Below, one piece after another: positions 43,923-54,045 of a stretch of 64,000 nucleotides of DNA. Position 1 is the first letter of the stretch. Each line of letters opens with the position of its first letter. The notes under the pieces are model-generated. The model saw nothing but the letters and a program-made list of their open reading frames with translations, had not been told where the DNA came from and did not search any database. The DNA comes from Oscillospiraceae bacterium. GTDB taxonomy: Bacteria; Bacillota; Clostridia; Saccharofermentanales; Saccharofermentanaceae. The position numbers and the translations under genes were made by a program. The stretch lies in assembly GCA_902764825.1 (NCBI GenBank), contig CACWXL010000001.1, positions 62,001-126,000 on the forward strand, read 5' to 3'.

Positions 43923-46900
43923 TCACATCAGATCGAAAAGATTAATCTGGGCACTCTCGGGAAGATCATCGAGAATACCGCCGTAATCAAGCAGTTTCTG
44001 AGTAACGGACTGTCCGACTCCGGTCCTTTTCATGAAGTCATCACGGTTCTTAAAAGGACCTTCAGCTCTTGCTTTTTCGATAGCTTCACCGTTTGCGGGT
44101 GAAACTGCAGTAATGGCACAGAAAGGCGGTCTGATCTTCTTGGGACCGGATTTCTTAAACTTGGTTCCAAGCGAATCTTCAAGCGTTATAGGATCGAAGG
44201 TAATGCCTCTTGCATACATCTCCTCAACAAGCTCATAGAAATAATACTTGAGCTTTGTATTCGGATCGCCCTTGGCATGCATCTCATCAGCAAGTTCTAT
44301 CCTTCTCTTCTTTACCTTCTCAGGTCCGTTGCACATGTCATCGGCATTGAACAGACCTTCACCTCTGTGTGTAAAGAAAGAGCAATAGTATTCCTCAGGA
44401 TAGTAGACCTTAAACCATGCCACACGCAAAGTCGAAATAGCATAAGCTGCCGCATGCGCCTTAGGGAACATGTACTTGATCTTCTGGCACGATTCGATAT
44501 ACCAGTCAGGCACGCCGCATTCCTTCATCTCTTTAACATAGTCAGGCCATTTCTCTACTTTGCCGGCTGCTACCTTACCCTTACGGACACCCTCCATGAT
44601 GTCAAAGGCATCCTTGTTGGGAAGTCCCCAGTAGATAAGGCTCGTCATGATGGAGTCACGGCATCCGATAACGGAATTAAGGTCGCATGTTCCGCTCCTG
44701 ATAAGATCCTGAGCGTTTCCGGTCCATACGTCGGTACCGTGTGAAAGGCCCATGAGCTGTACAAGATCGTAGAACCTGGTAGGCTTTGTCTCCTTGATCA
44801 TGCCGCGCGCCATATTTGTGCCTAGCTCTGAAAGTCCAAGCGTAGCTGAACCTGCATCAGTTGCATCTATCGGGAATCCCAAAGCATCAGTACCTACAAG
44901 AAGGCTCATGACCTTCTCATCAGGGATCGGGATATCCGTTATCGTAACGCCTGTAATATCACTTAACATTCGCAATACCGTAGGATCTGCGTGGCCCAAG
45001 ATGTCGAGCTTTAAGATCGTGTCATGCATCGCACGGAAGTCGAAGTGCGTTGTAATGATTCCGCAGTCGGTCTTATTTGCAGGGAACTGGATAGGCGTAA
45101 ATTCATAGATATCCATTTCCTTGGCAATAACAACGATACCGCCCGGATGCTGTGATGTTGTTCTCTTAACGCCGATAATATCTCTTGCCATGAATGCCAG
45201 ATGCGCCTGTGTGAAAGGTTCTCCCTTCTCTTCACAGATCTTTCTGCAAACACCATATGCGTTCTTATCCTGGTAAGCACCGATAGTGCCTGCCTTGAAT
45301 GTATGTGTACCGCCGAAGAGCACGCCTACGTAGGCATGAGCTCTCGGCTGATATTCGCCGGAGAAGTTAAGGTCGATATCAGGCTGCTTATCACCGTGGA
45401 ATCCGAGGAATGTCTCGAAAGGAATATCCTGACCGTCAGGTATCAGCTTTTCGCCGCATTCGGGACAGATCTTAGGCGGCAGGTCATAACCGGAACCGTA
45501 CTTACCTGTATTATCAAATTCGGCATAGTTACACTTGGGGCATCTGTAATGCGGAGGCAGCGGGTTAACTTCTGAAATACCGCACATCGTGGCAGCAAAT
45601 GAAGAACCTACGGAACCTCTTGAACCTACAACATAACCGTCATTATTGGATTTCTTAACGAGTCTGTATGCGATATAGTACATGATCGCATATCCGTTAC
45701 CGATAATGGATTTAAGCTCTCTGTCGAGTCTTGCCTTGACAACTTCGTTGAGTACGCCGTTATGACGGTACATACGGTTTGCCTTTGTATATGCGATATC
45801 TCTTACATCGGCAGCGGCTCTAGCGATCTGAGGCGGATAAGATCCGTCCGGGAACGGCTTGATACCGAACTCAATAAGGTCTGCGATCTTATTAGTGTTG
45901 TCGACAACGACCTCCATGGCCTTTTCTTCACCAAGATACTTGAACTCATCGAGCATCTCATCAGTCGTTCTGAAGTAGAGGTCACTTTGCATCTCTGCAT
46001 CACTGAAGCCCATGCTCATAAGCATGTACTTTCTGTAACGTCCGTCTTCCTTGTTGAGGAAGTGCGAGTCAGTCGTGGCGCAGCACATCATGCCGTGATC
46101 GTCAGCTGTCTCAACAAGGAGTTCATTTACGACCTGAACATCATGTTCATCTATTGCTACAGGACCGGTATCGGATTTTGCCAGTTCCTGCCTTGTAAGG
46201 AATACATTGTTGCAAAGAGGCTGGATCTCGACATAATCGTAGAGATTCAGGATCTTCTGGAATTCCGGATCAGTCTTAAGGAACTCTCTTGTGACATTTC
46301 TGTCCTTGCCGAGCTTCTTATAACTTGAGATCACATATCTGTAGATCTCTCCGCGCTCACAGGCACCGCCGACGATAATGCCGGACTTGAAATACTTCAA
46401 AAGACTCTTGGGGGTTCTGGGTCTTCTTGAGTAATAATGTATCTGTGATTCGGAAACTATGTGGTAAAGGTTATAAAGACCCATATTCGAACGCACGAGA
46501 TAGATTATGTGATACAAAGGCGATTCGGCAAAAGCGCCGTTCTTCTTTGTGGATTTAACCCTCTCCGGCGTATAGTGTCCGACGGAATAGTTGATCGCTA
46601 AAGCATCTGCAGTACCGGCATCCTTAAGGCATGAAGCGAGAAGAGATGCTGACTTATAGCACTTTTCGAACATAACATCGAAAATGCTTCCGTCAGGCTT
46701 ATATTCAAACATCGTGCCCTTGCTGCCCAATGCTTCATCAATATTCTTAAACTCATCCTTATAGAATGTCTCAAGAATATCTTCATCTGAAGTTGCAGGC
46801 ATAAGGAACTTATGTCTGTAATAAACATGATCTTCAATATTTATTCCGTAACCTGCACGGCGGAGGAATGCCAGAGTAGTGAATATATCAGGACCGGTAA

Positions 46901-48848
46901 CATAAGAATCACCGATGAATTCCAATAATTCACCCATGGCAAAATATGAATCACAAGGCTCACCAGTGCCGGGATAAATAACATCTCCGAATTCAGCGTG
47001 GAAATCAGCAACGTGTTCGAAAATCAGTTCTTCCGGAATGACTTCCTCACTTCCGTCAGCATAATCCCCGTTAATGTCGAGGTCGACATTACATGCAGCA
47101 CCTAAAGGAGCATGAGGTTCCAACGGCTTTACACTGATGTTCTCATCAGTAAGCTCTGCAGGGATCTCATCAGGATTCCAGAGTGATTTATCAATATCAT
47201 GAGATGCAAATTCCATTGCATCCTGATCGGATTCGCCCTCTTCTTCAGGCTTAACGGCCTTATATCCCTTAAGTCTGAACTTGGATGCGCAGACAGACGT
47301 AAATGTATCGCGCAGAGCATCATCACCGTTCCTGTTGATCACGATGGAGACAAAAGAACCGACAGCCTTTGGCTTTTGGATGAAGTTCAAAGATGCGTCG
47401 TCATCAACATCAGAAGGCTTGATCTTATCGTTCTTTACATCATAAGGAAGGTTGTAGAAGACCGTCGGGCCGTCATCAACCAGATACCCTTCACAACCGA
47501 GAATGCATTTGATCGGCGCTTCGCCTGTATCCTTACGCTTCTTGTTTATTCCTTTGGCAGCCTCGAAAACATGAGGGAATGCCTGAACAACGCCGTGGTC
47601 AGTGACCGCAACGGCACTGTGGCCGAAAGAAGCAGCAAGCTTAACAAGATCAGCAGGCTCGGATGTCGCATCACTCTCGCTCATCTTGGTATGGACATGA
47701 AGCTCTACTCTTTTCCGCTCAGCATTGTCCTTTCTCTTGGGAGGCTTCTCGGCACTGAAGAATCCTGATACCCTTAATGTCTTGTCACCGGTGAAGGAAT
47801 CATTCTCGACATTGCCCTGAATGCCGACAAATCCGCCCTTTCCGAATTCCTTCTGGAAGCCGTCAGCTTCCTCAGGCTTTAAGAAAGCGATACATGAGAT
47901 ACCGTCCGTATCGTCAAGACAAATGAACTTAACGATAACGCTCTTGCCTGTCTTGGCAAGCTTGAAAGAGTCATCGTTAAAAGAAATATCACCGGCGATA
48001 TTTACATCAAAACAGCCGACCGTAAGATTAGCTATCTTCATGAACGTAGCCTGCTTCTTTACGCGGCCGTAAAGCTGGTTCTCGGCATTCTCCTTGGCCT
48101 TATAGAAAGACTGTTTGTCCTCCTGTTTGGCTTCTTTGCGTACCTGCTCGGCCTTGGCTGCCCAGGAATCCTTGCCCGCAGGCTTGGCATCTGCAGGCTT
48201 ATCCTTATCGGTCTTCTTTTTCTTTGCTGATTTATTAGACTGATCTTCGGCAGGTTCTTCTTCAGGGAACTCTAATCTTCCCTCTTCGATCGCCTTTATT
48301 ATATCGTCTTCAGCGCCCGGATCGCGTCCTGCCACATCCGGATCACGGCTTACGATCTCATAGTCAAATCCGATATGTTCGGTACAACAGATATTGATGG
48401 CATCGCCTACGGATTCTTTAAGATTCTTCCTGTCAGAGTCGCTTAACATCGCTGACCACCCTGACGGGATATCGATATTTACCGTCTCACAACCGCCGTC
48501 AAAACTCAGATTGATAAAATCGACCATATCTCCTACACCGCCCGAACAGTCACGTGCGATGTAGTGCTTGATGAGGCCTCTGAGCTGTTCATACATAAAG
48601 GGGAAATTATCCCGGTTAACGCCTTTGAACGTGAAATTTACCTTTGTTCCGAAATCACGCTCAAGCTCCTCAACAAAGGCTACGATTGACCTGTTATCCT
48701 TAAGGTTCTCGATGCCTTCAAGAATGAGATTGATGGATGCTTTGGCCTTGTAAATGTCGACCTTAACTACATTAAGGTCTACCAATCCGTTATATTTGTC
48801 GTCTTCTACATTGAATAACTCAAGTAGCTTTACACTTTTCTTCTCCAA
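43923..48848 (-). CDS. polC: DNA polymerase III PolC-type alpha subunit with degenerate exonuclease region
   Basis: Main Gram-positive replicase, 1641 aa (family about 1430-1470). Order: N-terminal region and OB fold; charged linker near 203-250 (SNKSAKKKKTDKDKPADAKP); PHP part 1 near 380-460 (RVELHVHTKMSES, VAVTDHGVVQAF); expected proofreading region near 495-765; PHP part 2 (RRPRTPKSLLKYF, IVGGACERGEIY); polymerase core (VGSRGSVGSSFAATM, PDIDLNFSGEYQPRAHAY, RTTSQHPGGIVV). The exonuclease DxE (VFDVETTG), HNAxFD and HRAxxDA motifs are not there; aligned places read FVSIVINRNGDD and TGPDIFTTLAFLRR. Start TTG 48848, inside the end of ispG. See findings. Confidence 0.96.
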   Translation of the reverse strand: MEKKSVKLLELFNVEDDKYNGLVDLNVVKVDIYKAKASINLILEGIENLKDNRSIVAFVEELERDFGTKVNFTFKGVNRDNFPFMYEQLRGLIKHYIARDCSGGVGDMVDFINLSFDGGCETVNIDIPSGWSAMLSDSDRKNLKESVGDAINICCTEHIGFDYEIVSRDPDVAGRDPGAEDDIIKAIEEGRLEFPEEEPAEDQSNKSAKKKKTDKDKPADAKPAGKDSWAAKAEQVRKEAKQEDKQSFYKAKENAENQLYGRVKKQATFMKIANLTVGCFDVNIAGDISFNDDSFKLAKTGKSVIVKFICLDDTDGISCIAFLKPEEADGFQKEFGKGGFVGIQGNVENDSFTGDKTLRVSGFFSAEKPPKRKDNAERKRVELHVHTKMSESDATSEPADLVKLAASFGHSAVAVTDHGVVQAFPHVFEAAKGINKKRKDTGEAPIKCILGCEGYLVDDGPTVFYNLPYDVKNDKIKPSDVDDDASLNFIQKPKAVGSFVSIVINRNGDDALRDTFTSVCASKFRLKGYKAVKPEEEGESDQDAMEFASHDIDKSLWNPDEIPAELTDENISVKPLEPHAPLGAACNVDLDINGDYADGSEEVIPEELIFEHVADFHAEFGDVIYPGTGEPCDSYFAMGELLEFIGDSYVTGPDIFTTLAFLRRAGYGINIEDHVYYRHKFLMPATSDEDILETFYKDEFKNIDEALGSKGTMFEYKPDGSIFDVMFEKCYKSASLLASCLKDAGTADALAINYSVGHYTPERVKSTKKNGAFAESPLYHIIYLVRSNMGLYNLYHIVSESQIHYYSRRPRTPKSLLKYFKSGIIVGGACERGEIYRYVISSYKKLGKDRNVTREFLKTDPEFQKILNLYDYVEIQPLCNNVFLTRQELAKSDTGPVAIDEHDVQVVNELLVETADDHGMMCCATTDSHFLNKEDGRYRKYMLMSMGFSDAEMQSDLYFRTTDEMLDEFKYLGEEKAMEVVVDNTNKIADLIEFGIKPFPDGSYPPQIARAAADVRDIAYTKANRMYRHNGVLNEVVKARLDRELKSIIGNGYAIMYYIAYRLVKKSNNDGYVVGSRGSVGSSFAATMCGISEVNPLPPHYRCPKCNYAEFDNTGKYGSGYDLPPKICPECGEKLIPDGQDIPFETFLGFHGDKQPDIDLNFSGEYQPRAHAYVGVLFGGTHTFKAGTIGAYQDKNAYGVCRKICEEKGEPFTQAHLAFMARDIIGVKRTTSQHPGGIVVIAKEMDIYEFTPIQFPANKTDCGIITTHFDFRAMHDTILKLDILGHADPTVLRMLSDITGVTITDIPIPDEKVMSLLVGTDALGFPIDATDAGSATLGLSELGTNMARGMIKETKPTRFYDLVQLMGLSHGTDVWTGNAQDLIRSGTCDLNSVIGCRDSIMTSLIYWGLPNKDAFDIMEGVRKGKVAAGKVEKWPDYVKEMKECGVPDWYIESCQKIKYMFPKAHAAAYAISTLRVAWFKVYYPEEYYCSFFTHRGEGLFNADDMCNGPEKVKKRRIELADEMHAKGDPNTKLKYYFYELVEEMYARGITFDPITLEDSLGTKFKKSGPKKIRPPFCAITAVSPANGEAIEKARAEGPFKNRDDFMKRTGVGQSVTQKLLDYGGILDDLPESAQINLFDLM

Positions 48849-49881
48849 GTCTGATCACTTCCCTTACAAATTCATCAACCGCCGCGGAAGCAGGAATCTT
48901 CCTGACCGGCACACCTTTTTCAAATAAAACAAATTCGTCGATGCCGCCGGCTAATCCGATATCGCATTCACGAGCCTCTCCGGGTCCGTTTACAACACAA
49001 CCCATAACAGCGACCTTAAGGTTATAGGGAAGCTTGGAAACCTTCTCTTCTATCTGTCCTGCAAGCTCAATGAGCGGAACCTGTGTTCTGCCGCATGTCG
49101 GACAGGATATAAAAGTAATGCCTCCGTCTCTTAAGTCAAGAGCTTTGAGGATCTGCTTAGCTGTAATAACTTCATCAACAGGGTTACCTGTCAAAGATAC
49201 TCTGATGGTATCTCCTATCCCTTCAGCCAGAAGCGCGCCGATGCCTACTGCAGATTTGATCGCGCCTTCACGAACGGTACCGGCCTCTGTAACGCCGACA
49301 TGAAGAGGATAATCACAAGATCTGGCCAGGATCCTGTAAGTATCGATGGTAAGCCTTGGTGATGAAGATTTGATCGATATAACGATATCGTCGAAATCCT
49401 GATCTTCCAAGAGCTTAACTGCGCCCAAAGCGCTTTCTGTCATGGCATCAGCATTGACCTCGCCGTATTTGGCAAGTATCTCCCTGGATATCGAACCGGA
49501 ATTGACACCGACTCTGATCGGTATATGCCGCTCTTTACATTTATCAGCGACAAGTTTAACTTTGTCAGGTCCGCCGATATTGCCGGGATTGATCCTTATC
49601 TTTGACGCGCCGTTGTCAGCGGCCGCCAGAGCAAGTCTGTAATCAAAATGGATATCTGCTACAACAGGGATCGGAGATTTGGAAGTGATCTCCTTAAGGC
49701 TCATTGCGGCTTCCATGTCGGGAATGGCTACTCTGGTGATATCACAGCCGTTGTCAGCCAATTCCTGAATCTGATAAAGAGTTGCTTTTGCATCTCTCGT
49801 ATCAGTATTATTCATCGACTGGATCTTTACTGAAGATCCGCCGCCGACCTCAACATTACCGATTAAGACTTTCTTCGTCAT
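48820..49881 (-). CDS. ispG: (E)-4-hydroxy-3-methylbut-2-enyl-diphosphate synthase
   Basis: Iron-sulfur enzyme of the MEP isoprenoid pathway. About 353 aa. VKIQSMNNTDTRDAKAT at the N-terminus, RINPGNIGG near 95, and cluster cysteines in ISCPTCGRTQV and AVMGCVVNGPGEAR. The frame opens at a TTG (49896), but GGAG is placed for ATG 49881. Its 3' end overlaps polC by 29 bp. In many Firmicutes rseP is followed by proS or ispG, then polC; here only ispG is present. Confidence 0.95.
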   Translation of the reverse strand: MTKKVLIGNVEVGGGSSVKIQSMNNTDTRDAKATLYQIQELADNGCDITRVAIPDMEAAMSLKEITSKSPIPVVADIHFDYRLALAAADNGASKIRINPGNIGGPDKVKLVADKCKERHIPIRVGVNSGSISREILAKYGEVNADAMTESALGAVKLLEDQDFDDIVISIKSSSPRLTIDTYRILARSCDYPLHVGVTEAGTVREGAIKSAVGIGALLAEGIGDTIRVSLTGNPVDEVITAKQILKALDLRDGGITFISCPTCGRTQVPLIELAGQIEEKVSKLPYNLKVAVMGCVVNGPGEARECDIGLAGGIDEFVLFEKGVPVRKIPASAAVDEFVREVIRLGEEKCKAT

Positions 49882-49905
49882 AAAAGCACACTCCAATCAG
49901 ACAGA

Positions 49906-51252
49906 TCAGTAACCGAATATGATCCTAAGAATATCAGATACAAAAGCGAGGATAAGGAGCAATACTATGATCACAAAACCGACCACAGTAAGCCTTGCCT
50001 CAGCCTTCTCAGACAACTTGCGTCCGATGACCATCTCGACGGCGATGAATATGATCTGAATACCGTCAAGACCGGGTATCGGAAGAAGGTTCGAGAATGC
50101 GAGTGCAATGGAGATCACGGCACTCAGCATTACGAGAATATATGCCTTATCAGCAAAGGTATCCTGCTCATCCGCTACCACGTCATTGACCATAGTTGTG
50201 ATTCCTATGGGACCTGATACCAAATTATAAGCTTTTACCTTTCCTGCGATAATATCTTTTATGCCTCTTATGCTGATATTGAAGATCGAAGCCGGCATTT
50301 TGGCCGCATAACCTAACGCGGAGAAAAATCTGCTGACGGAATTGATCCTGTACTGGAGCAGAGTGACACCTCTGGAATTGACAGTGTCGACATATTTAGG
50401 CACAAGATCATCGACACGGGTCTCCCCGTCTCTTACGTAGGTTACGGTTACGATATCGTCAGTAATGTTATATAAGAAGTCTTCGAAATCCTCATCATCA
50501 ACTGACTTTCCGTTTATATGAGTAATATAATCTCCCGGCTTGATGACCGGCTTGCCGTTATTCTGTTCCTCGCTGACGGAATATACTTTCCAGCCTTTAT
50601 AATCGTTATTGGCAAGCTTATTCTCTACTGTGATAAGGAGCATCGGCCTTGCCCTTACGACAGGAGTAAGAGTAACAGTGTAATTCTTGCCGGTTTCCTT
50701 GGACTTGATCTTAAGATCCATCTCTTTGGAAGGATCAGCTGAATCCATCTCAAAAACGAGGTCAAAGGAAGAATAAACATTTACGCCGTTAACGGCTTTG
50801 ATCGTATCTCCGTCATTTACCATTTCGGAATATGCCGCAAGCTGGGAACCCTTCTCAGGCTTTGTGATATGAGTGGTGGTAAATCCGGTTACCCAGAACA
50901 TGACAAGGAAGATGAGGATACCAAGGCAAAGGTTCATAGCAGGACCCGCAAGTGCTACTAAGAGCCTTTTTATCCTGGGCTGGTTAAGAAGAAGGTCCGG
51001 ATCCTTGCTGTCTACGGCTTTGCCCTCTTCATCGATCTCGGAGAATCTTACATAAGCTCCTATTGGGATCATCCTTAACGAGAAATCAACTTCCTTATGC
51101 TTCCACTTAAGGAGCTTTGGTCCGACAAAGATCGATACTTCAAAGACCTTTATCTTAAGAAGTCTCGCCATCCAGTAATGTCCTAACTCATGAAGTGTCG
51201 CAAGGACACCGAGCATTATCAAAACGACTACTATACTTGCAGCTATATTCAT
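49906..51252 (-). CDS. rseP: RIP metalloprotease (site-2 protease RseP/RasP)
   Basis: Membrane zinc protease cutting substrates within the membrane, such as anti-sigma factors. 448 aa. The zinc motif TLHELGHYWMARLL lies in the first helix; the second conserved membrane motif reads NLLPIPGLDG near residue 395. A periplasmic-side PDZ-like region is between (NGKPVIKPGDYITHINGKSV). Gap of 2 bp to dxr, 24 bp to ispG: cotranscribed. Confidence 0.93.
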   Translation of the reverse strand: MNIAASIVVVLIMLGVLATLHELGHYWMARLLKIKVFEVSIFVGPKLLKWKHKEVDFSLRMIPIGAYVRFSEIDEEGKAVDSKDPDLLLNQPRIKRLLVALAGPAMNLCLGILIFLVMFWVTGFTTTHITKPEKGSQLAAYSEMVNDGDTIKAVNGVNVYSSFDLVFEMDSADPSKEMDLKIKSKETGKNYTVTLTPVVRARPMLLITVENKLANNDYKGWKVYSVSEEQNNGKPVIKPGDYITHINGKSVDDEDFEDFLYNITDDIVTVTYVRDGETRVDDLVPKYVDTVNSRGVTLLQYRINSVSRFFSALGYAAKMPASIFNISIRGIKDIIAGKVKAYNLVSGPIGITTMVNDVVADEQDTFADKAYILVMLSAVISIALAFSNLLPIPGLDGIQIIFIAVEMVIGRKLSEKAEARLTVVGFVIIVLLLILAFVSDILRIIFGY

Positions 51253-51254
51253 AC

Positions 51255-52433
51255 TCAGATCTTTCCGTCAATTATCTCATCAGCATATATCCTGGCATCC
51301 CTGTCAGCCTGCTCGATGGTTTCTATGGTAAGGTTAGAATCCTTTATCTCAGGATCCATTTTTTCGACAGTCTCGAAAACAGTTCTCTCGATATCGAGGA
51401 ACCTGATCTTTCCCTTGAGGTAGCTCATTACGGCTGACTCATTTGCCGCATTCATGACCGTAGGATAAAGGCCGCCCTTGTCTCCTGTCTCATATGCGAG
51501 CTTAACAAGTCTGAAAACTTCCGTATCACAGGGCTCAAAAGTAAGATTAGACATGCCCTGTGCAAAAGGATCGAACTCAGTAACGATAGAAGGTCCCCTG
51601 TCGGGATAATATAATGCGACTTCGATAGGAAGAACCATGGAAGGCTTGCCCATCTGCGCCAGAACGGAACCGTCCTTCAGCCTTATCATCGAATGAATGA
51701 TGCTCTGCGGATGAACAACGACATCGATCTTTGAGCAAGCGATGCCGTAAAGATGATGAGCCTCAATGATCTCAAGGCCCTTATTCATCATTGTCGCAGA
51801 ATCTATGGTAATCTTGCCGCCCATATTCCAAGTGGGGTGATGAAGGGCATCTTCGAGAGTAACGTTCTCTAAGTCTTCCCTCTTCATGCCTCTGAACGGA
51901 CCGCCTGATGCAGTGATCAGTATCCTGTCCAGATCTTCTCTCTTTTCGCCTTTAAGGCACTGCCAGATGGCGGAATGCTCACTGTCGATCGGGAGCATCG
52001 CAACGCCCTTCTCCCTTATCAACGGCATGATGATGTCGCCGCCTGCAACAAGAGTCTCTTTATTGGCCAAAGCAATATCCTTGCCTGCGAGAATGCCGTG
52101 ATAAACGGGCTCCAAGCCTGCAAAACCAACGATCGCTCCGACGACCGTATCGCAGGAATCCAATGTGGCAACGGAAATATTTCCTTCATTACCTGAAAGC
52201 ACCTCAGTATCAATGCCGGAAGACTTGAGTCTGTCAGACAGTTCCTTGGCTTTTTCTTTATCAACAACGGAGCAGACCTTAGGTCTGAATTCTTCGATCT
52301 GTCCGAACAGCGTATCAATATCACTGCCGCAGGTAAGCGCTTCGACCGTAAAGTCAGAAGGAGCTTTTCTAGCTACTTCAAGGGTCTGTTTGCCAATAGA
52401 ACCCGTTGAACCCAAAATCGATAATCTTCGCAT
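51255..52433 (-). CDS. dxr: 1-deoxy-D-xylulose 5-phosphate reductoisomerase
   Basis: First committed MEP pathway enzyme. 392 aa. N-terminal NADPH loop SILGSTGSIGKQTLEV; ALANKETLVAGGDII; metal and substrate sites PIDSEHSAIWQCL and TASGGPFRGM; HPTWNMGGKITIDSATMMNKGLE (shown here only as the family signature region near residue 200-222). The C-terminal domain is complete. It sits between cdsA and rseP, the standard Firmicutes arrangement. Confidence 0.96.
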   Translation of the reverse strand: MRRLSILGSTGSIGKQTLEVARKAPSDFTVEALTCGSDIDTLFGQIEEFRPKVCSVVDKEKAKELSDRLKSSGIDTEVLSGNEGNISVATLDSCDTVVGAIVGFAGLEPVYHGILAGKDIALANKETLVAGGDIIMPLIREKGVAMLPIDSEHSAIWQCLKGEKREDLDRILITASGGPFRGMKREDLENVTLEDALHHPTWNMGGKITIDSATMMNKGLEIIEAHHLYGIACSKIDVVVHPQSIIHSMIRLKDGSVLAQMGKPSMVLPIEVALYYPDRGPSIVTEFDPFAQGMSNLTFEPCDTEVFRLVKLAYETGDKGGLYPTVMNAANESAVMSYLKGKIRFLDIERTVFETVEKMDPEIKDSNLTIETIEQADRDARIYADEIIDGKI

Positions 52434-52474
52434 GTTAAATCATCCTTATTCCCTAATATCTAATGTTCAATGTG

Positions 52475-53341
52475 TCAGAATAGATTGCTCGCAAATAGAG
52501 CAAGCAGAAGCGCTACAGGAAGCGTAAAGAACGTGCTGTCAAACCTGTCGAGCATACCACCGTGCCCCGGGAAGAGATTGCTGAAATCCTTTATTCCCGT
52601 TCTTCTCTTTATGACCGAGCAGAACCAGTCTCCGAGCTGTGACATGACTGATATCAAAAGTCCGAGACAGAAAGTAAGCACGCCGTAAGGAACGATCCCT
52701 ATACCGATCTCGTCATATCTGTATATAACAAGACAGCAATATACCGTTACGCAGACAGCGCAGAATAATGAACCGCCGATGCATCCTTCCCATGTCTTCT
52801 TGGGAGAGATATGCGGAACGATCTTATGCTTTCCTAAAGCAACACCTGTAAAGTAAGCAAAAGTATCTGTTCCCCAGGGCGCGAAAAGACCGATAACCAT
52901 GTAATACCAGCCGTTAGGTACAAAAAGCAGCGCACTGACAAAACAGAACAGCGGGAATGAAATATAAAAGATCATTCCGCCCGTAAACATACCGTTTAAG
53001 AATGCCTTGTCATCTTCGGGTCTTACCAGCGGCAGATTGATGCCGCATGATACGCAGTACATGCAGACCACGATAAGATAAAGAGCCATGATGCTCTCGA
53101 CATTAAGCTTGAAGATAAGTCCGCAGATAACGATAAGGGTTGCAAGGCACATGCCGATGATAAGGAGAAGCCTTGACGGATGATAGCCGCCGTTCCTTAT
53201 AGCCTTATACATCTCAACGCATGCAACGACGCCGATTATGACCGCCATTGCAACGCCTGTAACAGGCCACCACAAAGCCGGTACGAAGAATGAGAGTACC
53301 AGAACCGTAAAAATGAAACCTGTTATAACTCTTTGTCTCAA
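52475..53341 (-). CDS. cdsA: Phosphatidate cytidylyltransferase
   Basis: Membrane enzyme making CDP-diacylglycerol. 288 aa with about eight hydrophobic segments and the CdsA signature near residues 165-215 (FAPWGTDTFAYFTGVALGKH, ISPKKTWEGCIGGSLF) and SQLGDWFCSVIKRRTGIKDF with PGHGGMLDRFDS near the C-terminus. 2 bp downstream of uppS. The product feeds cls in the other operon. Confidence 0.95.
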   Translation of the reverse strand: MRQRVITGFIFTVLVLSFFVPALWWPVTGVAMAVIIGVVACVEMYKAIRNGGYHPSRLLLIIGMCLATLIVICGLIFKLNVESIMALYLIVVCMYCVSCGINLPLVRPEDDKAFLNGMFTGGMIFYISFPLFCFVSALLFVPNGWYYMVIGLFAPWGTDTFAYFTGVALGKHKIVPHISPKKTWEGCIGGSLFCAVCVTVYCCLVIYRYDEIGIGIVPYGVLTFCLGLLISVMSQLGDWFCSVIKRRTGIKDFSNLFPGHGGMLDRFDSTFFTLPVALLLALFASNLF

Positions 53342-53343
53342 CT

Positions 53344-54045
53344 TTAAGTCTTGCTTTCTTTCTTAGATAAACCGCCGAAGCGTCTGTCGCGTCCGGCAAA
53401 ATCCCTGAATGCCTGGGTCAGGTCTTCATAACCGAAGTCCGGCCACAATGTATCGGATACCCAGAACTCCGAATATGCGCTTTCCCACAAAAGGAAATTG
53501 GATAATCTCATCTCGCCGCTCGGTCTGATGATAAGTTCCGGATCAGGAACATCCGGAAGATACATATTGTCAGAGATCATCTGCTCAGTAATGTCTGAAG
53601 GCTCCAATGATCCGTTCTTAACCTGTTCTGCAAGCTGGCGGAAACTGTTTACGATCTCTCTTCTGCCGCCGTAATTAAGTGCAACGATAAGCTGCATGTT
53701 GGGTCGGTCCTTGGACCTCTCTTCTGCAGTCTTGCACACTTCTCTTACCTTAGGGGGAAGCTCTGAATCATCACCGGTAAATCTTACCCTGATGCCTTCT
53801 TCAGCAAGCTCTGCATCATACTTATCGAAAAGTTCGACAAAGAGCTTCATTAGAAAATCAACTTCCGGCTGGGGTCTTGACCAGTTCTCGGTGGAGAACG
53901 CATAGACCGTAAGATACTTAACGCCATATCTTACGCAGTTCCTGCAGAGCTCTTTAAGATTCTCTGCACCAACCTTGTGTCCGGCAGATCTCGGAAGATG
54001 CCTTTGTGTAGCCCATCTTCCGTTGCCGTCCATTATTACACCCAA
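53344..54045 (-). CDS. uppS: Isoprenyl transferase (undecaprenyl diphosphate synthase), start uncertain
   Basis: Cis-prenyltransferase building undecaprenyl diphosphate. Motifs IMDGNGRWATQRHL (catalytic Asp), LTVYAFSTENWSRP, ALNYGGRREIV and IRPSGEMRLSNFLLWESAYS are intact. The first available start is a TTG at 54045, leaving only three residues before IMDGNG. Upstream in the same frame the sequence reads GALFGNKQEKTYDTGDLKVP then VSLG, very like a real UppS N-terminus, but it contains no ATG, GTG or TTG before a stop at 54121-54123. It overlaps the end of frr by 10 bp. The junction may contain an indel; see findings. Confidence 0.9.
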   Translation of the reverse strand: MGVIMDGNGRWATQRHLPRSAGHKVGAENLKELCRNCVRYGVKYLTVYAFSTENWSRPQPEVDFLMKLFVELFDKYDAELAEEGIRVRFTGDDSELPPKVREVCKTAEERSKDRPNMQLIVALNYGGRREIVNSFRQLAEQVKNGSLEPSDITEQMISDNMYLPDVPDPELIIRPSGEMRLSNFLLWESAYSEFWVSDTLWPDFGYEDLTQAFRDFAGRDRRFGGLSKKESKT

